DNA of 64,000 nt, taken from positions 1 through 64,000 of the forward strand of contig CALKEZ010000001.1 of NCBI GenBank assembly GCA_938084745.1, given 5' to 3'. Below the pieces are notes generated by a model, which searched no databases, had not been told where the DNA came from, and saw only the letters and a program-made list of their open reading frames with translations. This document shows, one piece after another, positions 10,543 to 20,751 of this stretch. Source of the DNA: an uncultured Gammaproteobacteria bacterium (GTDB taxonomy: Bacteria > Pseudomonadota > Gammaproteobacteria > Eutrophobiales > Eutrophobiaceae). Numbering within the stretch: the first letter of the stretch is position 1; every line of letters begins with the position of its first letter. The translations under genes were made by a program, and so were the position numbers.

Positions 10543-10896
10543 ATGACTACAGAAACAACTATTAATCTTACTGAAAGCGCCAAAAAACACATCGAGAGTG
10601 TTCTCGCGAAGGATACCGACGGTATTGGTTTACGCGTTGGCGTGAAAACCACGGGCTGCTCCGGTTACCAATATGTCATTGAGACTGCGAAAGCCATCAA
10701 CGAAGAAGACCGGATTATTGAATCGAATGACATCAAGATCGTCATTGATGAGCAAAGCCTGCGTTATCTTGCCGGAACAGAACTTGATTTTGTTCGTGAA
10801 GGTTTGAATGCCGGCTTTAAATTCAACAATCCTAATGTTGAGGAATCCTGTGGTTGTGGTGAAAGCTTCAGCCTCAAAGAAGAATCGGGAACATAA
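10543..10896 (+). CDS. sufA: A-type Fe-S carrier (SufA/IscA-like)
   Basis: 117 residues. Carries and delivers assembled clusters to target proteins. The three A-type cysteines are present: TTGCSGYQY near residue 39 and the ESCGCGESF pair near 103-105. It sits eight bases after iscR and four bases before sufB. SufA and IscA cannot be told apart securely by eye; the symbol follows the operon. Confidence 0.88.
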   Translation: MTTETTINLTESAKKHIESVLAKDTDGIGLRVGVKTTGCSGYQYVIETAKAINEEDRIIESNDIKIVIDEQSLRYLAGTELDFVREGLNAGFKFNNPNVEESCGCGESFSLKEESGT

Positions 10897-10900
10897 ACTT

Positions 10901-12349
10901 ATGGCAACGAATACTGAAAATGTAGAAGAACTGGTTCGCAAAGACTATGAGCATGGTTTTTTCACTGATATCGAAAGTGATACCGTGGAACCTGGCCTTA
11001 GCGAAGAGACCATTGCGTTCATTTCGGCAAAGAAGGAAGAACCGGAATGGTTGCTTGAATGGCGTTTGAAAGCCTATCGTCATTGGCTAACCATGAAAGA
11101 CCCGACCTGGGCGCATCTGGATATTGAACATATTGATTATCAGGCCATCTCTTATTATTCAGCGCCAAAATCGAAAGATGACGGTCCCAAGAGTCTTGAT
11201 GAAGTTGATCCAAAATTATTAGAAACATACGAAAAACTTGGCATTCCGCTGCAGGAACAAATGATGTTGGCGGGGGTTGCCGTCGATGCGGTGTTTGACA
11301 GCGTCTCTGTTGCGACCACCTTTAAAAGCAAGCTGGCCGATGCCGGTGTTATCTTTTGCTCATTCTCAGAAGCAGTAAAAGAATATCCGGAACTCGTTAA
11401 AAAATATCTGGGCTCTGTTGTCCCTGCGGCTGATAACTTTTTTGCCGCATTAAACTCGGCCGTGTTTACGGATGGTTCATTTGTTTATATCCCCAAGGGC
11501 GTGCGTTGCCCGATGGAACTGTCAACCTATTTCAGAATTAACGCGTCCAACACCGGACAGTTTGAGCGTACCTTGATCGTCGCTGATGAAGCGAGTCACG
11601 TCAGCTATCTTGAAGGTTGTACCGCGCCGATGCGCGATGAAAACCAGTTGCATGCAGCCGTCGTTGAGTTGGTTGCCTTGGAAGATGCGCAAATAAAATA
11701 CTCTACCGTACAAAACTGGTACCCCGGTGATGAGAACGGAGTAGGTGGAATATATAACTTTGTGACTAAACGCGGTGATTGTCGCGGCAATAACTCAAAG
11801 ATCTCCTGGACTCAGGTAGAAACCGGATCAGCGATTACCTGGAAATATCCAAGTTGTATTTTAAAAGGAGATAACTCTGTCGGTGAATTTTATTCCGTCG
11901 CCGTCACGAACAATCATCAACAAGCCGACACCGGTACAAAGATGATCCATATCGGCAAGAATACCCGTAGCACGATTATTTCCAAGGGTATCTCTGCACG
12001 ACATGCGCAGCAATCCTATCGCGGGCTGGTTAAGATCAGCAAGAGTGCAGAAAACGCCAGAAACTATACACAATGTGATTCCTTATTAATGGGCGATCAA
12101 TGCGGTGCCCATACCTTCCCTTATATTGAAGCGAAAAACTCAACAGCAACCGTTGAGCATGAAGCAACAACATCGAAGATTGGTGATGACCAATTATTCT
12201 ATTGTATGCAACGCGGTATTAAGGAAGAAGATGCGGTCAACATGATCGTTAATGGCTTTTGTAAGGAAGTATTCAAGGAATTGCCGATGGAATTCGCAGT
12301 AGAAGCACAAAAACTTCTGGGTATAACACTTGAAGGTGCGGTTGGGTAA
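10901..12349 (+). CDS. sufB: Fe-S scaffold subunit SufB
   Basis: 482 residues. Core of the SufBC2D scaffold on which clusters are built. Typical blocks: KPEWLLEWR-like segment ([14 protein letters not shown]), [48 protein letters not shown], and the C-terminal [37 protein letters not shown] with the conserved Cys and His. The frame is open further upstream inside sufA, but the ATG at 10901 gives the normal N-terminus ([11 protein letters not shown]). Confidence 0.97.
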   Translation: MATNTENVEELVRKDYEHGFFTDIESDTVEPGLSEETIAFISAKKEEPEWLLEWRLKAYRHWLTMKDPTWAHLDIEHIDYQAISYYSAPKSKDDGPKSLDEVDPKLLETYEKLGIPLQEQMMLAGVAVDAVFDSVSVATTFKSKLADAGVIFCSFSEAVKEYPELVKKYLGSVVPAADNFFAALNSAVFTDGSFVYIPKGVRCPMELSTYFRINASNTGQFERTLIVADEASHVSYLEGCTAPMRDENQLHAAVVELVALEDAQIKYSTVQNWYPGDENGVGGIYNFVTKRGDCRGNNSKISWTQVETGSAITWKYPSCILKGDNSVGEFYSVAVTNNHQQADTGTKMIHIGKNTRSTIISKGISARHAQQSYRGLVKISKSAENARNYTQCDSLLMGDQCGAHTFPYIEAKNSTATVEHEATTSKIGDDQLFYCMQRGIKEEDAVNMIVNGFCKEVFKELPMEFAVEAQKLLGITLEGAVG

Positions 12350-12438
12350 AACAGGTAACGTGAAAAGTAGAAAGTGAAATGTAATAGCAATATGCGCCAA
12401 CGCTTGGATACGACACAAGATTATTAAGGTAACTAATT

Positions 12439-13194
12439 ATGCTTACAATTAAAGATTTACACGCAAAAGTTGAAAAGAAACAAATACTGAAAGGTTTAAA
12501 CCTGGAAGTTAAAGCTGGAGAAGTGCACGCCATCATGGGTCCTAACGGATCTGGCAAGAGCACATTAGCCAATGTCCTTGCCGGTCGAAACGGTTATGAC
12601 GTCACCAAGGGCAATGTCGACTTCGAAAATGAAAACCTGCTTGAACTAGCTCCGGAAGAACGGGCCTGGAAAGGTTTATTTCTGGCATTTCAATACCCGG
12701 TAGAAATTCCGGGCGTCAACAATGTGTATCTTTTAAAAGCGGCGGTCAACGCTGTTCGAAAACATCGTGGCGAATCGGAGCTGGATGCGGTCGAATTTCT
12801 GGCGCTGATCAAGGAAAAAATGAAGCTGGTCAAAATGAAAGAAGACTTGCTCAACCGTTCGGTTAATGAAGGCTTTTCTGGTGGTGAAAAGAAACGTAAT
12901 GAAATTTTTCAGATGGCGGTGCTTGAGCCAAAGCTCGCCATACTCGATGAAACTGATTCAGGTTTGGATATTGACGCACTGAAGATTGTAGCGGAAGGCG
13001 TTAACAGTTTACGCAATGAAGAACGCGCCATAATTTTAGTAACGCATTACCAACGTTTGCTGGATTACATAAAACCGGATTACGTGCATGTCTTGAGCGA
13101 TGGCAAGATCATCAAGTCGGGTGGCCCTGAGCTGGCACTGGAACTTGAAGAAAGAGGTTATGACTGGTTGCTGGAAAAAGGTGAAGCTGCATGA
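12439..13194 (+). CDS. sufC: SUF ATPase SufC
   Basis: 251 residues, soluble ABC-type ATPase of the SufBC2D complex. Walker [10 protein letters not shown] (about 34-42), the Q-loop FQYPVEIPG, the SufC-type signature [14 protein letters not shown], Walker [17 protein letters not shown]. The DETDSGLD motif is SufC-specific. Separated from sufB by 89 bases with no clear terminator; overlaps sufD by four bases (ATGA). Confidence 0.97.
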   Translation: MLTIKDLHAKVEKKQILKGLNLEVKAGEVHAIMGPNGSGKSTLANVLAGRNGYDVTKGNVDFENENLLELAPEERAWKGLFLAFQYPVEIPGVNNVYLLKAAVNAVRKHRGESELDAVEFLALIKEKMKLVKMKEDLLNRSVNEGFSGGEKKRNEIFQMAVLEPKLAILDETDSGLDIDALKIVAEGVNSLRNEERAIILVTHYQRLLDYIKPDYVHVLSDGKIIKSGGPELALELEERGYDWLLEKGEAA

Positions 13195-14522
13195 GTGTCG
13201 ATCTCGAACACTATATTAATGATTTCGAACAGCTTCAGAAAAATGACAACTGGTTTTCTGAGCAACGTCAGTCTGCATTAAATCTGTTTAAAGAAACCGG
13301 CTTTCCAAGTTCAAGACAGGAAGACTGGAGATATACAGACGTACGGCCGATCGCGAGAAAGAATTTTTCCAATATTCATCAACATGCAGTATCACTCAGC
13401 ACTCAAGAGGTTGATGCCGTGCGATTTCAGGGACTGGATTGCATAGAGCTGGTTTTCATTAATGGCGTCTTTTGCAAGGAGCACTCGCAGCTAAAAGATT
13501 TACCTGCAAACGTAATTGTTGAAAACATGGCAGATGCTTTGGAAAAAGATGATGCACTGTTAGCCAAACATCTGACTCAACATGCGGATAATAATGTCAG
13601 CCCTTTTACCGCATTGAATACCGCATTTATTCAACATGGCACCTATATTCAGGTACCGAAGAATACCGTCATTGAAAAGCCGATTAATATTTTATATTTG
13701 TCCAGGGGTGATACGAGTCCATTTGCGACGCACCCGAGAAACCTGATCATCATGGCTGAACACTCGGAAGCCACCGTGATAGAAAGTTATATTGGAATTG
13801 ACGAGGGTGATTACTTTACTAACGCTGTGACTGAAGTTGTTTTATCTGCTGATGCTATTCTCAAGCATTATAAGGTACAGCAAGAAAGTTTGAATGCGTA
13901 TCATGTTGGCAACCTGAATGTTGTCCATGGAAAAAACAGTAAGCTTGAGTCTCATTCAATCTCACTGGGTGGCTCTTTGGTTCGAAACGATATTCATAGT
14001 CAACTTGCTGCAGAAGGCGCCGAGATAGTCATGAACGGTTTATACATGACGACTGACAAGCAACATGTTGATAACCACACCCGTGTTGATCATCTCAAAC
14101 CAAATACCTTTAGCACTGAAAATTACCGCGGCATTCTGAATGGTAAAAGTCGTGCTGTATTTAATGGCAAGGTGATAGTACATAAGGATGCGCAAAAGAT
14201 TGAAGCTCATCAAAACAACGCCAACCTGTTGTTATCAAATGATGCCGAGATTGATACCAAGCCCGAACTTGAGATTTATGCGGATGATGTAAAGTGCAGT
14301 CATGGCGCAACTGTCGGACAGCTAGACCAAAACATGTTGTTCTATTTACGTTCGCGCGCAATTGATGAAGAAACAGCACGCAGCCTGCTAACCTATGCCT
14401 TCGCCGATGAATTGATAAGTAATATAAGCTTTACACCGATTAGAAACCGTCTTGAACGTCTCGTAATCGGTCAACTACCCGACGCTGCATTAATTCGTGA
14501 GTTTACTAATGAACAATCCTGA
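13191..14522 (+). CDS. sufD: SUF scaffold subunit SufD
   Basis: 443 residues, paralogue of SufB that pairs with it on SufC. N-terminal helices with [15 protein letters not shown], then the beta-helix core with [39 protein letters not shown] and [20 protein letters not shown] (conserved His and Cys) and the [19 protein letters not shown] tail. Translationally coupled to sufC upstream and overlapping sufS downstream. Confidence 0.96.
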   Translation: MSVDLEHYINDFEQLQKNDNWFSEQRQSALNLFKETGFPSSRQEDWRYTDVRPIARKNFSNIHQHAVSLSTQEVDAVRFQGLDCIELVFINGVFCKEHSQLKDLPANVIVENMADALEKDDALLAKHLTQHADNNVSPFTALNTAFIQHGTYIQVPKNTVIEKPINILYLSRGDTSPFATHPRNLIIMAEHSEATVIESYIGIDEGDYFTNAVTEVVLSADAILKHYKVQQESLNAYHVGNLNVVHGKNSKLESHSISLGGSLVRNDIHSQLAAEGAEIVMNGLYMTTDKQHVDNHTRVDHLKPNTFSTENYRGILNGKSRAVFNGKVIVHKDAQKIEAHQNNANLLLSNDAEIDTKPELEIYADDVKCSHGATVGQLDQNMLFYLRSRAIDEETARSLLTYAFADELISNISFTPIRNRLERLVIGQLPDAALIREFTNEQS

Positions 14523-15771
14523 GCCTGCAAACAATATGCTTGATAACATATCCCGTTTTGATGTGGAAAAAGTGCGTGCTGATTTTCCAATATTAAAACA
14601 GCAAATACATGGCAAACCACTGGTTTATCTTGATAATGCCGCGACCGCACAAAAACCAAAACAGGTTATCGATGTTATAAGCACATACTACCGTGAAACT
14701 AATTCCAATATTCATCGTGGTGTACATAGCCTCAGTGAAAAAGCGACCGCGGAATATGAAGCCGCTCGCGACAAGGTTAAACAGTTTATAAATGCCGCCT
14801 CTACTAAAGAGATTATTTTTGTGCGTGGCGCTACTGAAGCCATTAACCTGGTTGCACAAAGCCTCGGGCGTAACACGCTAACGGCGGGTGATGAAATCAT
14901 CATTACTGAACTTGAACATCATTCGAACATTGTTCCCTGGCAAATTCTAAGTCAGCAAACAGGTGCTACTTTAAAATATATTCCGATAAATGATGCTGGC
15001 GAATTGATGCTGGAGGAATATGAAAAACTGCTCAGTGATAAAACCCGTATCGTTGCCGTTGGTCATATCTCTAACGCGCTGGGAACCATCAACCCGATCA
15101 AAACCATTATTGATAAAGCACATGCAGTAGGTGCCAAGGTACTGGTCGATGGGGCACAAGCCGTTCCACATACAACAGTCGATGTAACAGAATTAAATTG
15201 TGACTTCTACGCTTTCTCGGGTCATAAACTCTTCGGTCCGACAGGTATTGGCGTACTCTATGGTAAAGAAGCCTTGTTAGAATCCATGCCGCCCTATCAG
15301 GGTGGTGGCGACATGATCCAGATGGTCACCATGAAAGAGAGTAGCTATAACTCGCTGCCTTATAAATTTGAAGCAGGCACGCCACATATCGCGGGGGTCA
15401 TTGGTCTTGGTGCAGCAATTGATTATGTGAATGAGCTTGGCCTCGATGCCGCAGCTCAATACGAACATGAACTACTTCTCTATGCTAGCGAACAGGCCAC
15501 TCAAGTCGACGGATTAAACTTGGTTGGCACGGCAAAAAATAAAACCAGTATCCTTTCGTTCACACTGGACGGTATTCATCCACATGATATTGGCACCATA
15601 CTCGATGGGGAAGGTGTTGCCATTCGAGCGGGACATCACTGTGCCATGCCGGTAATGGAACGGTTTAAAATTCCCGCTACAGCCAGAGCTTCGTTCGCTT
15701 TCTATAACACACGTGCAGAAATTGATGTTTTATTTGAAGCCATCGAAAAATGTAAAAAGGTATTTAACTAA
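14509..15771 (+). CDS. sufS: Cysteine desulfurase SufS
   Basis: 420 residues, PLP enzyme that takes sulfur from cysteine for cluster assembly. PLP lysine in YAFSGHKLFGPTGIGVLYG; active-site cysteine in the AIRAGHHCAMPVMER loop near the end, the group II (SufS) arrangement. The ATG at 14509 is chosen over the GTG at 14497; both lie inside the sufD end. Overlaps sufU by one base (TAATG). Confidence 0.96.
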   Translation: MNNPEPANNMLDNISRFDVEKVRADFPILKQQIHGKPLVYLDNAATAQKPKQVIDVISTYYRETNSNIHRGVHSLSEKATAEYEAARDKVKQFINAASTKEIIFVRGATEAINLVAQSLGRNTLTAGDEIIITELEHHSNIVPWQILSQQTGATLKYIPINDAGELMLEEYEKLLSDKTRIVAVGHISNALGTINPIKTIIDKAHAVGAKVLVDGAQAVPHTTVDVTELNCDFYAFSGHKLFGPTGIGVLYGKEALLESMPPYQGGGDMIQMVTMKESSYNSLPYKFEAGTPHIAGVIGLGAAIDYVNELGLDAAAQYEHELLLYASEQATQVDGLNLVGTAKNKTSILSFTLDGIHPHDIGTILDGEGVAIRAGHHCAMPVMERFKIPATARASFAFYNTRAEIDVLFEAIEKCKKVFN

Positions 15772-16217
15772 TGTTTGATATAAAAGATTTATATCAGGAA
15801 GTCATTGTCGATCATAACCGCAGTCCGCGTAATTTTGGCAAACTCGATGATGCCGATACAACACTGGAGGGTTTCAACCCGCTCTGTGGCGATAAACTCA
15901 CCCTCTATCTCAAGACTGACGGTGAAAATATCAGCGACATTGCGTTTGATGGTTCCGGTTGTGCTATCTCAGTTGCTTCAGCTTCATTGATGACCGATGC
16001 CATGAAGGGCAAGTCATTAGAGGAAGCCGAAAAACTGTTTAATGAATTTCATAAACTCGTCACGACAGATGATGAGTATGATGCCGAGTACCTGGGAAAA
16101 CTGGCCGCACTAGCTGGCGTTAAAGATTACCCCGCAAGAGTCAAATGCGCTTCACTCTGCTGGCATACATTACATTCAGCGCTACACGGCGAGAATACGC
16201 CCGTTAAAACAGAATAA
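15771..16217 (+). CDS. sufU: SufU-type sulfur acceptor / NifU-like protein
   Basis: 148 residues. SufU takes persulfide sulfur from SufS; it replaces SufE, which is absent here. The opening LYQEVIVDHNRSPRNFG, then NPLCGDKLTLYLK (Cys near 43), GSGCAISVASASLMTDAMKGKS (Cys near 68) with the insertion before RVKCASLCWHTL (Cys near 126) are typical of SufU rather than IscU. Confidence 0.93.
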   Translation: MFDIKDLYQEVIVDHNRSPRNFGKLDDADTTLEGFNPLCGDKLTLYLKTDGENISDIAFDGSGCAISVASASLMTDAMKGKSLEEAEKLFNEFHKLVTTDDEYDAEYLGKLAALAGVKDYPARVKCASLCWHTLHSALHGENTPVKTE

Positions 16218-16227
16218 GAGAAGAATC

Positions 16228-16785
16228 ATGCAGGAAAATAAACCCATCACTTTAGAACGCGATTGCGATGCTGTTTTAATCCCGGTCGGTACACCGATAG
16301 AGTTACCCGAAGGTACAGTCGTGTTAATCACTCAGGCACTCGGTGGCAGTTACACGGTTAATGTTAATGGTAATCTGGCACGCATCGATGCAAAAAATGC
16401 CGACGCGCTAGGTTTTGAAGTAGAAACTCGGGCAGACGAGAATATCGCTAAAGAGTTGACCGGCGATGGCACTGTTGATGAAGACCTGGTCTGGGATCAG
16501 TTAAGAACTTGCTATGATCCGGAAATACCGATCAATATCGTTGAGTTGGGACTGATCTATGAATGTGATATCACCCCGCTAGGCGCAGATGGTAATCAAG
16601 TCGATATTGTCATGACGTTGACAGCGGCTGGATGTGGCATGGGCGATTTTCTGGCTGATGACGTGCGTTCGAAGATATTAGCTGTACCCAATGTTACCCG
16701 AGTAAATGTCAGTGTGACCTTCGAGCCACCCTGGAGTCAGGAAATGATGTCTGAGGCGGCACGATTAGAAACGGGAATGTATTAA
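16228..16785 (+). CDS. sufT: SufT-type Fe-S maturation protein (DUF59)
   Basis: 185 residues. The C-terminal MIP18/DUF59 domain (about 90-180) has the DPEIPINIVELGLIYE signature and the TAAGCGMG cysteine loop, and ends with VTFEPPWSQEMMSEAARLETGMY. An N-terminal domain (1-80) of about the length seen in SufT precedes it. SufT supports cluster maturation when iron-sulfur demand is high; its biochemical step is not settled. It is 10 bases after sufU. Confidence 0.88.
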   Translation: MQENKPITLERDCDAVLIPVGTPIELPEGTVVLITQALGGSYTVNVNGNLARIDAKNADALGFEVETRADENIAKELTGDGTVDEDLVWDQLRTCYDPEIPINIVELGLIYECDITPLGADGNQVDIVMTLTAAGCGMGDFLADDVRSKILAVPNVTRVNVSVTFEPPWSQEMMSEAARLETGMY

Positions 16786-16930
16786 TCAAATTAAGGTGAA
16801 ACGCACGTTCTGAATTTCTCTTTATAGCCGCCCATGTTTCATCTTTTTTGCACTTCGAAAAACAATTCTAATGCTATCGTCTGAAAAATTAATAAACGTA
16901 ATATAACTAGATCCGATGAGGAATGATTAA

Positions 16931-17269
16931 ATGGCTGGTTGGTTTGATGTGGCACCGGAAACAGAACTCTTGCCAGGACAGGCAAAATTAATTGATGTGG
17001 ATAATGTCATGATCGCTGTTTTTAATCTGGACGGTGAGTATTATGCTATCGAAGATGTATGCACCCATGATGGCTCACCGATGCTCGGTTGTGGTCTCGA
17101 TCCAAAACAGGTCATCGATGGTGCCGAAATCATTTGCCCGCGTCATGGCGCACGTTTTTGTGTGAAAACGGGTGAAGCACTGACACCGCCCGCCTATGAG
17201 CCAACCACCACGTTTCCTGTCAGAGTAAATGAGGGAATGGTGCAGGTTACAGACGACCGTTGGGACTAA
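16931..17269 (+). CDS. Rieske [2Fe-2S] ferredoxin
   Basis: 112 residues. The Rieske ligands are complete: CTH at 44-46 and CPRH at 69-72. No membrane anchor or signal peptide, so a soluble ferredoxin like the small subunits of aromatic-ring dioxygenases or NirD. No oxygenase is nearby; its place after sufT suggests a link with cluster assembly or delivery, but that is inference. A separate promoter is possible in the 145-base gap before it. Confidence 0.85.
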   Translation: MAGWFDVAPETELLPGQAKLIDVDNVMIAVFNLDGEYYAIEDVCTHDGSPMLGCGLDPKQVIDGAEIICPRHGARFCVKTGEALTPPAYEPTTTFPVRVNEGMVQVTDDRWD

Positions 17270-17346
17270 TTACACAAAATTCCAGCCTTTAATGAGCTTT
17301 TTAAGCTAGATAACTGCTTTTTATACAAAAAAAAGCCTTTTCACAA

Positions 17347-17375
17347 TTTCACCTGAAGTCGCTAACACGTATAAT
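17347..17375 (+). promoter_or_regulatory. Sigma-70 promoter of ndk
   Basis: TTTCAC (17347-17352), 17-base spacer, perfect TATAAT (17370-17375). Gives a leader of about 45 bases ending in the AAGGAGAT Shine-Dalgarno of ndk. Confidence 0.55.
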
Positions 17376-17426
17376 TCGCGATTTTTTATACTTAATAATA
17401 AGAACTGTCCAAGGAGATTTGGCTGC

Positions 17427-17873
17427 ATGGCACTTGAAAGAACACTCACTATAATTAAACCCGACGCGGTAGCTTCGGATTTCACCGGCAAAATATTAGC
17501 AATGATAGAAGACGCCGGACTGCATATTATTGCTGCAAAAATGTTACATTTAAGCAGCCAAAAGACGGACGAGCTGTACGCTGAACATAAGGAGCGTTCA
17601 TTTTATCCGGCATTAAAAGAATTTATGGTCTCTGGCCCGGTCATGGTGCTTGCGCTGGAAGGCGAAGATGCTGTTACAACACTTCGTAATATCATGGGTG
17701 CAACTGTACCTAAGGAAGCAGAGGTAGGCACAATTCGTAATCTATATGCTGAACATGAATTTGTTGGAGGTGTACTTGAAAATGCCATACATGGATCAGA
17801 CAGTGTTGAAAGTGCTAAAAAGGAAATTGACTTTTTCTTCAAAGCTGATGAAATTTGCCCAAGAACACGCTAA
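17427..17873 (+). CDS. ndk: Nucleoside diphosphate kinase
   Basis: 148 residues, slightly longer than the common 141-143. Balances NTP pools by phosphate transfer through a phospho-histidine. Opening ERTLTIIKPDAV, substrate-site residues in MGATVPKEAEVGTIRNLYA, and the catalytic histidine in the NAIHGSDSVESAKKEI signature. Followed after six bases by rlmN, a common pairing. Confidence 0.97.
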   Translation: MALERTLTIIKPDAVASDFTGKILAMIEDAGLHIIAAKMLHLSSQKTDELYAEHKERSFYPALKEFMVSGPVMVLALEGEDAVTTLRNIMGATVPKEAEVGTIRNLYAEHEFVGGVLENAIHGSDSVESAKKEIDFFFKADEICPRTR

Positions 17874-17879
17874 GAAAAC

Positions 17880-18968
17880 ATGACTGAAAAAACCAATCTT
17901 CTTGATTACGACCTGAAATCTCTGGAATCTTATTTCAATGAGATTGGCGATAAGTCTTTTCGTGCGCGACAAGTTATTAAATGGATATACCATCACGGTG
18001 TTGTTGACTACCAGTCAATGACTAACCTGAGTAAGAGTTTACGCAGCAATCTCGAAGAAAATACAATTATTAAACTGCCGGAAATTGTCACCGAGCAGCG
18101 ATCTGAAGATGGCACTCGCAAGTGGCTGATCCGGGTCGATAATAAAAATTCTGTTGAGACCGTGTTTATCCCGGAGAATGATCGTGGCACCTTATGTATC
18201 TCGTCACAGGTAGGGTGCCCTCTCGATTGCAAATTTTGTTCAACCGCTCAGCAGGGCTTCAATCGCAATCTCACTACCAGTGAAATCATTGGTCAGGTAT
18301 GGATTGCTAATCAGGCACTGGGTTGTTTTGAAAGCGGCAAACGCCTCATTACGAATATCGTCTTTATGGGGATGGGAGAACCATTACTCAACTATAACAA
18401 TGTACTGAAAACCATAAATCTATTAACGGATGATCTGGCCTTCGGTCTTGCCCGTCGGCGTGTCACGGTCAGTACCTCGGGCATCATTCCGGAAATTGAA
18501 CGATTAAAAGACGATACCAATGTCAGCCTGGCAATCTCTTTACATGCCAGTAACAATGAACTTAGAAATAACATCGTACCCATAAATCGTTCATACCCAC
18601 TGAACGATCTTTTAGCCGCCTGCAAGCGCTATTCTGAAGGCAGGGATAATGAGACTGTTACCATAGAGTACGTCATGCTCAATGGTGTTAATGACGGTTT
18701 GCAAGATGCACGCGACCTTGTTAAATGCTTACATGACTTACCGGCCAAGGTTAATTTAATCCCGTTTAACAAATTCCCGGGGACAAATTATACTTGTTCA
18801 GATCAGAATACGATTAATGCATTCAGGGATATATTAATCAAGGCTGGCATAGTGACTATTACGCGTAAAACTCGTGGTGATGATATTGATGCGGCTTGCG
18901 GGCAACTGGTGGGAAAAGTCTCAGCCAAAGCAGCAAGACATCAAAAAACCTCGGCGGGACAGATCTAG
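17880..18968 (+). CDS. rlmN: Dual-specificity 23S rRNA/tRNA methyltransferase RlmN
   Basis: 362 residues, radical-SAM enzyme that methylates C2 of A2503 in 23S rRNA and A37 of some tRNAs. The radical-SAM cysteines CPLDCKFC are at 113, 117 and 120. Conserved NIVFMGMGEPLLNY and RRVTVSTSGIIPEI follow, and VTIRKTRG-like VTITRKTRGDDIDAACGQL carries the C-terminal catalytic cysteine. Its stop overlaps the pilF start (TAGTG). Confidence 0.97.
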   Translation: MTEKTNLLDYDLKSLESYFNEIGDKSFRARQVIKWIYHHGVVDYQSMTNLSKSLRSNLEENTIIKLPEIVTEQRSEDGTRKWLIRVDNKNSVETVFIPENDRGTLCISSQVGCPLDCKFCSTAQQGFNRNLTTSEIIGQVWIANQALGCFESGKRLITNIVFMGMGEPLLNYNNVLKTINLLTDDLAFGLARRRVTVSTSGIIPEIERLKDDTNVSLAISLHASNNELRNNIVPINRSYPLNDLLAACKRYSEGRDNETVTIEYVMLNGVNDGLQDARDLVKCLHDLPAKVNLIPFNKFPGTNYTCSDQNTINAFRDILIKAGIVTITRKTRGDDIDAACGQLVGKVSAKAARHQKTSAGQI

Positions 18969-19744
18969 TGCATATTATCAGACAAAAAATTATTCTGCTG
19001 TTAACCGCTTTAATAGTTGTTGCCGGCTGCAATCAGGTCGGAACGTCGAATAACAATATCCGCGCATCGCAAACAACCAATGAGATCGCCGCCGCTAATC
19101 TTGATCTTGGTATTGAGTATATGAAACAGGGTGCCTATGAAAATGCATTAAAGAACCTGGAAAAAGCAAAACAAGCCGATCCGGCTTATGCACCAACATA
19201 CAACGTGTTGGGTTTACTCTACCAGCGACTTGGCGATACTAAAAAAGCTGAAGATAATTTCAAGCGTGCACTTGGCTTAAACAGTTCCGACTCATCAACA
19301 CTAAACAACTATGGTAGTTTTTTATGCCAGCAAGACAGACTGGAAGAAGCAGAAAAAACTTTCTTAAAAGCTGCCGACAACCCGCTCTATGAGTATCCGG
19401 AAATTGCCATCACCAATGCCGGCTTATGTCTTTATAATAATCAACGCGAGAAGGAGGCGGAAAACTATTTTCGACAGGCGCTGAAATTAAACCCGAGCAT
19501 GCCGCAGGCGCTTATCAAAATGTGTGAAATATCGTTCAATACTCCCAACTATCTTTCAGCAAGAGCATACCTGCAACGTTACCAGCAAGTTGCTCGGCAC
19601 ACAGCAAGAAGCCTCTGGCTGGGAATACAAATAGAACAAGAGCTTGGTGATAAAGATGCGGTTTCGAGTTATATATTGCTTCTGAAAAACACTTATCCGG
19701 ATTCTAAAGAAGCCGCTTTATTACAGCAATCAAGGATTCGATAA
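18968..19744 (+). CDS. pilF: Type IV pilus biogenesis lipoprotein PilF (TPR)
   Basis: 258 residues. Outer-membrane pilotin that helps place the PilQ secretin. The GTG start gives a clean lipoprotein signal, about 20 residues ending LIVVAGC with Cys21. Several TPR units follow (about 45-200), such as YAPTYNVLGLLYQRLGDTKK. Same position as in other gammaproteobacteria, between rlmN and rodZ. It could also serve a non-pilus role, since no pilus gene lies in this window. Confidence 0.88.
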   Translation: MHIIRQKIILLLTALIVVAGCNQVGTSNNNIRASQTTNEIAAANLDLGIEYMKQGAYENALKNLEKAKQADPAYAPTYNVLGLLYQRLGDTKKAEDNFKRALGLNSSDSSTLNNYGSFLCQQDRLEEAEKTFLKAADNPLYEYPEIAITNAGLCLYNNQREKEAENYFRQALKLNPSMPQALIKMCEISFNTPNYLSARAYLQRYQQVARHTARSLWLGIQIEQELGDKDAVSSYILLLKNTYPDSKEAALLQQSRIR

Positions 19745-20670
19745 TGACTGAGAACTTATCTAATGAAAACAACGTCAATGCATATGAAACACCAGGACAA
19801 ATATTACGTGGCCGACGTGAAGAATTAAATTTATCGCTGCAAGATATCACCAAACAAATACACCTCGATATTTCTGTATTAGAAGCGATAGAACAAGACG
19901 TAAATGATGGCATGCCTGCAGCGACTTATGTACGGGGTTATTTGCGTAGCTACGCCAAGATAGTCGGTGCCGATGCAGATCATATCATTGCACTTTATAA
20001 TTCTGATTCACCCCCATCACCACCGGATATATTGCCTGAGGTAAAACCACCAACGCAGGTCAGTAGCAGTGACAAACCGGTTAAGGCATTTACGTATCTG
20101 CTCACATTAGCACTCGTGCTGTTATTGTTAATCTGGTACCAAAGTAATTTTATCGTCGATACTTCTGCGACTAACGAGCCGGAAAATTATAATAGCGAGC
20201 ATGTGATTAACGGAGTTGATGTCACCTATGATGTTATCAAACACCCTGATTCATGGCAGTCACCCAAATACACGTCAGAAAAACAACCGGCTCCTGAAGT
20301 ACTTGATTCAACATCAGTAAATGAAGATGAAATGCTTGAACTCCAAACCGATGATGGTGAAGAAACGCTGGGATTAATCTCAATAGCCGGGATAGAGAAT
20401 AAAACACCTCTAGCCACTACCGGAGCCGGACCCGATAGCATCGATTTAACACTAACACGAGATTCCTGGATTGAAATTCATGATGCCAATAATGAACGTA
20501 TTTTTCACGACCTTGCACTTGGTGGAGAGCATTACTCAATTAAAGGCAGCGCGCCTTTTAAAATATTGTTTGGGTTTTCGCCCGGCGTCAGCATGAAGTT
20601 TAATGGCAAGGACTTTGATCATTCGCGCTATTCCAATAACGGCATTGCCCGATTCAAACTACCTGAATAA
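19744..20670 (+). CDS. rodZ: Cell-shape protein RodZ
   Basis: 308 residues. Links MreB filaments to the elongation machinery. N-terminal helix-turn-helix of the HTH_25 type (about 15-85: GQILRGRREELNLSLQDITKQIHLD in sections), one transmembrane span near 114-134 (YLLTLALVLLLLIWY), an acidic periplasmic linker, and a C-terminal DUF4115 beta domain with SWIEIHDANNERI. Overlaps pilF by one base. Confidence 0.92.
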   Translation: MTENLSNENNVNAYETPGQILRGRREELNLSLQDITKQIHLDISVLEAIEQDVNDGMPAATYVRGYLRSYAKIVGADADHIIALYNSDSPPSPPDILPEVKPPTQVSSSDKPVKAFTYLLTLALVLLLLIWYQSNFIVDTSATNEPENYNSEHVINGVDVTYDVIKHPDSWQSPKYTSEKQPAPEVLDSTSVNEDEMLELQTDDGEETLGLISIAGIENKTPLATTGAGPDSIDLTLTRDSWIEIHDANNERIFHDLALGGEHYSIKGSAPFKILFGFSPGVSMKFNGKDFDHSRYSNNGIARFKLPE

Positions 20671-20751
20671 TAATTTGCATTATTCATAATACGATTTCAT
20701 TTCGATACTGCTAAATTGCGACTTTATTAACAGGGTTTTGGAGACTTTTTG

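Noticed and set aside
17290-17340. Terminator after the Rieske gene
   Set aside because: Short AT-only stems (AGCTT-TTT-AAGCT) and an A8 run are present, but no GC-containing stem followed by T on the + strand.
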